Shown one piece after another: positions 58,254 to 64,000 of a DNA stretch of 64,000 nucleotides. The notes under the pieces were generated by a model. The model saw only the letters and a program-made list of their open reading frames with translations. It did not search any database and had not been told where the DNA came from. The stretch spans positions 127,634,886-127,698,885 of the forward strand of contig CM040126.1 in NCBI GenBank assembly GCA_022559845.1, read 5' to 3'. Both the position numbers and the translations under genes were made by a program. Origin of the DNA: Amorphophallus konjac (Eukaryota > Streptophyta > Magnoliopsida > Alismatales > Araceae). Position 1 is the first letter of the stretch, and every line of letters starts with the position of its first letter.

Positions 58254-58584
58254 GCTGCCGGATTTGTGCCCTAACACCGTTATCATGTCCCGCGTAGCAT
58301 GGTTTTCTATGCATGTTTCGCCTCCTGTTAGTGGAGTTAGCATAATAATCTTATCTTTTTTTGCCCCCGAGGCATCCTTTCTTGGTGACTAATCAAGGGT
58401 TGTCCTTCTTTGGAAGGACGTAATTAACGTCATAGCCTTTATGGTGTGACGGACTCCGGATCCCGACACGAATATCACAATCGACTGACTGAGTCATGTC
58501 GAGCGCACAATAAACAGTCACGCTAGTGACTGGCACGCCTAATAAACCAACCAATAAGGAATAAAGAATAAAACCATTTCCACA
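58254..58584 (+). repeat. 3' LTR of Ogre-B, last part
   Basis: Continues the LTR after the Tekay insertion (GCTGCCGGATTTGTGCCC, compare GTTGCCGGATTTGCGCCC at 26583) and ends TTTCCACA at 58584, followed by the ATGGC duplication. Confidence 0.95.
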
Positions 58585-59999
58585 ATGGCCCACTTGACCA
58601 ATCTTCCGGACGCATCAGGGATCTGCAAGATTTATCGGAATGGTTGATCGGTGAGGACGGAGATCGGGTGGGCCAGGAAGTATGGCTGTAGCTTGCGAGC
58701 AGCCGTGATCAGTGCGAGGGCAAACTTCTCAGTCTGCGAATATCAAAATTCTGATCCTTGGAGTGCTCGGCTGACATAGTAGACAGGCTTCATGACTCCC
58801 GTCTCCTCCCGAGAGAGCACAGCACTCGTGGTGTTGGGCGTTATGGATAGGTACAAGAGCAGCTATTCCCCCCCTTGGGGTTTGGCGAGGACAAGAGGTG
58901 TCGTCAGGTAGCGCTTCAATTCTTCGAACGCCTGCTCGCACTCCTGGTCCCAGTCGATCCATCCTTTCTTCTTCGACGCTAGGCTAGCTTGTTTGATTAG
59001 TCGGAAGAAGGGTAGACATCGTTCGGCGGCTCGGGATAAGAACCGAGCCAGAGCGGCGATGCGCCCGGTGAGGCACTGTACTTCCCTCACCCGTTTCGGT
59101 CGCTCCATCTCCAACACTGCTCTGATGTGATCGGGGTTGGCCTCGATCCCTCGATGGGTGACGAGGAAACCTAGGAACTTTCCTGACCGTACCCCGAACG
59201 CACATTTAGCAGGGTTGAGTTTCATGTTGTACCTTCTGAGTGTGGCGAAGGTCTCCGCCAAGTCGCGCAGGTGTTCGGCTTCTCGGAGGCTTTTCACGAG
59301 CATGTCGTCGATGTAGACCTCCATGTTGCGGCCGATTTACGAGTCGAACATATGGTTTACTAGGCGTTGATAGGTGGCTCCAGCGTTCTTCAGCCCAAAC
59401 GGCATGCGAGTGTAGCAGTATAAGCCGTGGTCGGTGATGAACGCGGTCTTGTCCTGGTCCGGCTGGTGCATGTCGATCTGATGATACCCAGAATAGGCGT
59501 CGAGGAAGCTCAGCATTTCATGCTCGACCGTAGCGTCGACCAGTTGGTCGATTCGTGGCATGGGGAAGCTATCTTTGGGCGTGGCTTTGTTGAGGTCGGT
59601 GTAGTCCACGCACATCCGCCACTTCTTGTTGCTTTTGGGTACTAAGACTACGTTGGCTACCCAATCTGGATACTGGGTAGGTCGAAGTAGCCCTGGTCGT
59701 AATTTTTCTCTTACTTGTGCCTTGATGATGGCTTGTCGCTCAGTGTTGCACCGCCTTCGGCGTTGCTGTACCGGGCGGCAGGTGGGGTCCAACCTCAGTT
59801 GGAGCGTGATAACCTCCGGGGGAATTCCAAGAAGTTCATCCTCGGACCAAGGGAACACATCCTGATTGGCCGCGAGGAAGCTCACGTATGCTTGCTTATC
59901 ATGTTCGGCCAAGGTAGCGCCGATCTTTAGTGATCTGCTTGGGTCATCCCCAACCTGGATGAGGTATAAATCCTCGACTGGCGCATTTTTGCTCGGGTC
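58585..59999 (-). pseudogene. Tat-A pol, 5' part: reverse transcriptase
   Basis: Minus strand, open from the insertion at 59999 (DPSKNAPVEDLYLIQVGDDP, AEHDKQAYVSFLAANQDVFP) through the RT motifs VPKSNKKWRMCVDYTDLNKA, FLDAYSGYHQIDM and MPFGLKNAGATYQRLVNHMF to a TAA in DS-stop-IGRNMEVYIDDML, where relatives have glutamine, and on through the catalytic YIDD, GKFLGFLVTHRGIEANPDHI and the start of RNase H, with further damage near 58860 and 58740. It ends IPDASGRLVKWAI at the Ogre-B insertion and continues at 23851. It copies element RNA into DNA in intact relatives. Confidence 0.92.
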
Positions 60000-62696
60000 T
60001 GTAGATATATTTTCCTATCATTTTAAAACCCTTATTAACCCTCTACTAAATCAATATGAGAAATAAATAGAAAGTAGAAGGGGACAGAAGTATGTGAACC
60101 TGTGTGATCGCCACCAAGGTACCAAATGCGATGAACACGCCCTACCTTGGAAAAGAAGGGAGACACTAGCCTTTAAACAACACTACAGAGATGCGCGATT
60201 GCGGAAGAACCGCTCAGACGACGCACGGCCGTTTGATAGACCGTCGAACAGTGCTGGGGGTGGAACGCGGGACGAAGAACGATGGCAGAAGAACGGTGAT
60301 ATGACACAATCTAGGACGTAACAAGCAAGCACACTTTGCATTCAAGATGGACCGATTATGGCGGCCACTCACCCGACTCTCACCCAAACCCAGGGTAACT
60401 TGGCGATGCCAAGTGGAGGATGTGAGGGTTAGGCCCTTGCTGGTAGAGGGCCAGCAAAGCCAAGGTTTACTCCCAAGGGTATGGAGGCCCAATTCAATGG
60501 GGCCGACGAAGTGCCGAGGGCACCGGTTACACTCTTCCCCACGGTGATCACTCAAAGCAACGGGGCTTGAGGGACCGGGCACTCACTCTCACGACCAGCG
60601 GAGCTATGAACTAATATTGAAAGAACAAGCATGAAATTAGAGCTAGGTTGGAGCACTTACTCTATCGGTTTGAAGAAACCGGTCCCGCTCGGAGACGTGG
60701 GCGAGCGGGGAAGCGTGGGTTCCCCACACGCCGTGTCGGGGTAGCTTGCCATGTTTAAACACTTACAACACTACGCCTCTCGCAGGAGGGGGATCTTGGG
60801 GTGGGGGTTAACTGTTAATACATCCAAAACTACCTCCACACAGGGAGGGGCCTTCAGCCGGCCAAACAAGAGGGGGAAAATCGAGCTAGAAGCAAAGAAA
60901 GGGAGCCGATGCCGATTCTGACCACTCTCCACGCTTCAGGACAGGCAGTTGGTTATCTTGACGCTGCGGCCACTCCAGATTTTTGTTCATGACGAAACTA
61001 GTTGGGAATTCTTTGTAGCTGGATCAGGATGACGCCAGAAGTTTTCTGATTTCTTTGGTCGCCGGTGGGTGGCCGGGCAGAGGCTCAAACAGGGAGGCAG
61101 GCCTGCAGTTCTGACTGCTTCAGGTTCACAATAGTAGGAAGAAGAGGTTGCCACGAGCACTCCAGAGCTCAGAATCAGGTGCCGCTAGAGTCGACAGAAC
61201 CGTCGATGAGTCCTCTTCGAAACAAGACTAACGGAGATGCCAAATGTTGTCGGAGTAGGCTTGTAGAACTCGGACAATGAGGTGGGGTCGGAGCAGACTG
61301 ATAGGAAGCAGAACCGCGCACCAGAATGAAGAAAATGAGACCTCTTGATTCTGGGCGCCAAACAGAGCTCCGCTTCTTGATTATGGAAGTAGACTTGTCG
61401 AAGAAGCTCCCGGCCAAGCGTCGCCTCCAGATCTTCAAGAGAGTGGTCGTGGTAGCTTCAGGAGTCAGCTTTAGGTTGCTCTTTAGGGAGGAGATGCGCA
61501 GTCGGGGAAGATCGACTGCTCAGGACGGCCCCGAACTCAGAACATGATAAGACTACCGCCGTTGTGAAGTCGACTAGGAGACGCTTCCAACGGCGTCTCT
61601 TGAGCCTTTAGGAACATCCGGAAGAAGCCATGGCCACCTCTGCAAGCTGCTGATCTTCTGCAGGTCTTCAGCTGAGAACTGGTTCGCCGATGTAGATCCC
61701 AAATGACCACGAAATGAGAAGAAGAAGTGGTTGAATGGTGAAGGGGATATGATGAGTGGTGGGAGGGGAATGTGGGAAGTGGTATGGAGGGTGGGGAGGG
61801 TGTGTGGAGGAGCTGGAGAAGGGGGAGGGCGCAGGGTCTTGCTAGCTTTGGTCAAGGTTGAAGGTGAGTGAAGGTGGTGGGTGATCTTGGTAGTTTGGAG
61901 TGGAGGGAAGGAAAGGGGCGACCTGTTCTAATGGAGAGGGCTGGGGGGCGACCTAAGGCTGGAGAATGGAGTGAATTTCAAATTCAAACTGGTCTTGGGG
62001 GCTGGGAGATTGTGTGGGGAAGGGAAGAGATTGTGTTGGGGAGTGGGAGATTGTGTTGGGGAGTGGGAGTTTGTGTTGGAATGGCCAAAGATCTCCTAGG
62101 GAGAGGCAAGATTTGGTGGGGATTTGGTGGAGGGGCCTTCAATGCACGTAGGGAAGGGGATGGGGGGGTGAGGTGGTAGGTGAGGTGGAGGAGAGAGAGG
62201 GGGGGTCGCAGCCCCCTTTGTGGTGAGAGAGGGAGAGAGAGAGAGAGAGAGAAGGTTGGGTGGGGATTCTCTCCCCTAGGGCTTCTCACCCATTATTGGA
62301 TTCACTCCACTATAACTATAGAATTTGAACTCTTAAAATGGAAATTTGGCATTCATTCACTAAGTTGAAATGGGGGGGAATGGGGTCCTATATACAGGCA
62401 ACCCACATTTTACAAAAAGTCACTTACTCATGCAACAATGACAAATAAGCAAGGGGGTAGGGGCACCCTTGGGCCAAGCCCACGATATTTGGGCCCAAAA
62501 GCTAGCCTAATGACACTTAAACTTAGGGAAATAAACTAAGACCTAGGGACATGACTCAAATAAAGTGAAAAATACATGTAATGACTCAAGCACAAAATAT
62601 ATAAATGGGCCTACATAGTGTGAAGCACGAGCTCAAATGACACCGGGGTGTGATGATGACCCGAGCCAGAGGGAGTCGTGGGTGATGCCTCCATCA
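60000..62696 (-). repeat. 3' LTR of the right-edge chromovirus
   Basis: About 2.7 kb, TGTAGATATA...CCTCCATCA on the + strand. The inner boundary is set by matching the sequence before it (minus strand CAGCCCAGGGGATT, then TGATGGAGG) to the purine tract and LTR start of the Tekay element; an alternative end at 62642 is possible. A minus-strand TATA-like TGTATATAGG lies at 62388-62397 and a GA repeat at about 62226-62253. I see no gene in it. Confidence 0.75.
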
Positions 62697-64000
62697 AATC
62701 CCCTGGGCTGCGAAGAGCTCGAGTCCATCGAGTAGGGGTCCATCCTGCTGTGATACCGCTCGAGAAGGTCAGGATCCAGCTGCTGGAGGTCTTCCCGACT
62801 CACCCACGAATCTTTCGAAGGAGGCCGATCCTTCCACCTGACGAGATAGCGCTCGTATACCTTGCTCCTGGTGGTAGTGACATGTTCATCCAATATTCGT
62901 TCAATGCGCTCACGCTGGGCTCTCTTGGCTAGTGGTCTCTCCTCATGGGTGGGTGCTCTCTCAATGGGAGGAATAGGCTCAATATCATCACTGGGTGCCA
63001 CCGTGGGTCTCTTATATGGCACTAGGTCAGCTACATTGAATGTGAGACTCACTCCATACTCCTCGGGGAGATCTAACTCATAGGCATTAGCGCCAATGCG
63101 CCTCAGAACCTGGAAGGGACCAGCCCCATGTGGCCTCAATTTGGAGATGGCTCCCGGGGAGAGCCTCTCTGTCCTCACCATCACGAAGTCACCCACATGG
63201 AATTCTTGGTGGCGCCGATGAGAGTCGGCCAGCCTTTTATAAGTCTCATTCTTTTTGCAGATGTGCTTGCGGATTTCTTCATGCAATTCTCTAATATGTT
63301 GGGCAAATGATTCAGCTGAGATAGACACTCTAGCATGCTGGGGAAGGGGAATGAGATCTGAAGGTTTCCTTGACTTGTACCCATGCACAGCAATGGACTC
63401 ATTCCTATGGACTTATTGGTAGAGTTGTTATATGCAAACTCAGCCTGAGGTAGAATGAGGTCCCAATTCCCTGGACAATCCTCAACAAGACACCTAAGGA
63501 GGTTCCCTAGACTCCTATTGACAACTTCCGTTTGGCCATCAGTTTGAGGGTGGTAGGCTGTGGAGAATTTGAGGAAGGTACCCATCAAGTGCCAAAGCGT
63601 CTTCCAGAAATAGCTGATGAACTTGACATCCCTATCAGAGACTATGGTCTTGGGTAGGCCATGGAGACGAACAACCTCATCAAAGAACAATCGGGCCACA
63701 TGGGAGGCATCTGATGTTTTGGAGCATGGGATGAAGTGGGCCATCTTTGAAAATCTGTCAACGACCACATAGATTGAGTCATGCTTTCTTTGAGTCTTCG
63801 GTAGGCCTAGCACAAAATCCATGCTTAAGTCTTGCCATAGACGGTCGGGGATGGGGAGAGGGTTATAAAGGCCGGTATTTTGCTTCACCTGTTTGGCTGA
63901 AGCACATGTGCGGCATTGACCCACTATCTTGCCTACGTCTCTCTTGAGACTTGGCCAATAAAATTGACCCTCCACTAGAGCAATGGTTTTGTGAATCCCA
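62633..64000 (-). pseudogene. Integrase and chromodomain of the right-edge chromovirus, frameshifted, partial
   Basis: Open from the window edge ([20 protein letters not shown], zinc cysteines CRTCASAK) through the catalytic core ([56 protein letters not shown]) to about 63395. There one base appears missing (SP-LLCMG instead of SPFAVHGYK), and the second frame runs [20 protein letters not shown] through GAGPFQVLRRIGANAYELDL to a complete-looking chromodomain (RERIERILDEHVTTTRSKVY ... [19 protein letters not shown]). The stop at 62633 lies inside the LTR, as in the Tekay element, and both share an SLWLG stretch there. Without the frameshift it would be a normal chromovirus Pol end. Confidence 0.9.

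Larger units (their letters stand above)
23852..58584 (+). mobile_element. Ogre-B: giant Tat/Ogre-like Ty3/gypsy element
   Basis: LTRs of about 3.06 kb (23852-26915; 46081-48809 plus 58254-58584) start TGTTGACACC and end TTCCACA or TCCCACA, with target duplication ATGGC at 23847-23851 and 58585-58589. Removing the duplications restores the Tat-A reading frame (VKWAIELGEFD). Without the Tekay insert it measures about 25.3 kb, in the size range of Ogre elements. Order: gag, protease, RT, RNase H, integrase, four tandem arrays, an antisense PMD-like gene, motif-rich promoter-like region, purine tract GGGTGGGGGGTATT, 3' LTR. All ORFs are broken. The LTR pair differs at about 9 of the first 300 positions. 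Confidence 0.93.
14126..59999 (-). mobile_element. Tat-A: Ty3/gypsy Tat-lineage element, partial, with nested insertions
   Basis: Reads on the minus strand. RT (58585-59999), RNase H and integrase (22005-23851) are followed by a tandem array, an antisense gene region (17800-20074, + strand) and the 3' LTR (14126-17354). This order, with an antisense ORF between pol and the 3' LTR, is characteristic of the Tat group. Gag, protease and the 5' LTR lie beyond the chromovirus inserted at 60000, outside the window. Ogre-B (23852-58584) splits pol and a copia solo LTR splits the LTR. The five bases before the LTR are TTATT; their partner is outside the window. Confidence 0.85.
60000..64000 (-). mobile_element. 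Chromovirus (Tekay-like) at the right edge, partial
   Basis: Inserted into Tat-A pol at 59999/60000; the five bases GGGTC (59995-59999) should recur after its 5' LTR outside the window. Its 3' LTR (60000-62696) and the 3' end of pol are present. The integrase is close to, but clearly different from, the Tekay element at 48810. Confidence 0.88.

Noticed and set aside
61868..62368. Glycine/tryptophan-rich open frames in the right-edge LTR
   Set aside because: Low-complexity G-rich sequence with GA repeat; no domain, no start context, LTR location.
1..64000. Host genes, tRNA, rRNA or miRNA genes
   Set aside because: Every interval with recognisable content falls inside a retroelement; no tRNA-like clover, rRNA segment or conserved host protein was seen.

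Overview
The window is plant nuclear DNA made almost entirely of nested LTR retrotransposons. I see no host gene, rRNA, tRNA, CRISPR array or bacterial-type operon. The elements belong to lineages known only from green plants: Ty3/gypsy chromoviruses of the Tekay/Del type, Ty3/gypsy Tat/Ogre elements with antisense extra ORFs, and SIRE/Maximus-type Ty1/copia. An angiosperm is certain; the species cannot be read from this sequence.

Layout from the outside in. (0) A SIRE/Maximus-like copia element (+) fills 1-14125 and is cut at the left edge. It has a 5' LTR end, a decayed gag with three zinc knuckles (8786-10843) and no pol before position 14125. (1a) A 7.0-kb non-autonomous chromovirus (-), 1531-8545 with target duplication GCCTT, sits inside that LTR; its pol is replaced by an unusual ORF. 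(1b) A Tat element (-), Tat-A, enters at 14126 and runs to 59999. Its LTR was hit by another copia element that left a solo LTR (14253-16620, duplication TTAAT). (2a) Its pol was split between RNase H and RT by a giant Tat/Ogre-like element (+), Ogre-B, 23852-58584, duplication ATGGC, about 25.3 kb without its own insert. (2b) Its pol was also hit at 59999/60000 by a chromovirus (-) that leaves the window at the right edge. (3) The 3' LTR of Ogre-B was hit by a young Tekay-type chromovirus (+), 48810-58248, duplication GATAT, with a complete 1728-residue Gag-Pol.

Relative ages follow from the nesting and from LTR pairs compared by eye. Tekay: about 9 substitutions and 1 indel in 2.09 kb. Ogre-B and the left chromovirus: about 3 percent in the first 300 bases of each pair. 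Only the Tekay element looks capable of coding for its own movement. The others carry stops and frameshifts, many of them where CAG has probably become TAG, as expected of methylated plant transposons.

The parts least explained by standard element anatomy are: a run of 13 short hairpins in the leader part of the solo copia LTR, with a differently spelled counterpart in the other copia LTR; about 1 kb of one-strand CGTGT repeats in the same LTR; antisense genes in both Tat elements (one Transposase_28-like, one plant-mobile-domain-like); a CGCGCCGAG-type motif shared by the Ogre-B LTR promoter and the region upstream of its antisense gene; and the foreign ORF inside the left chromovirus.
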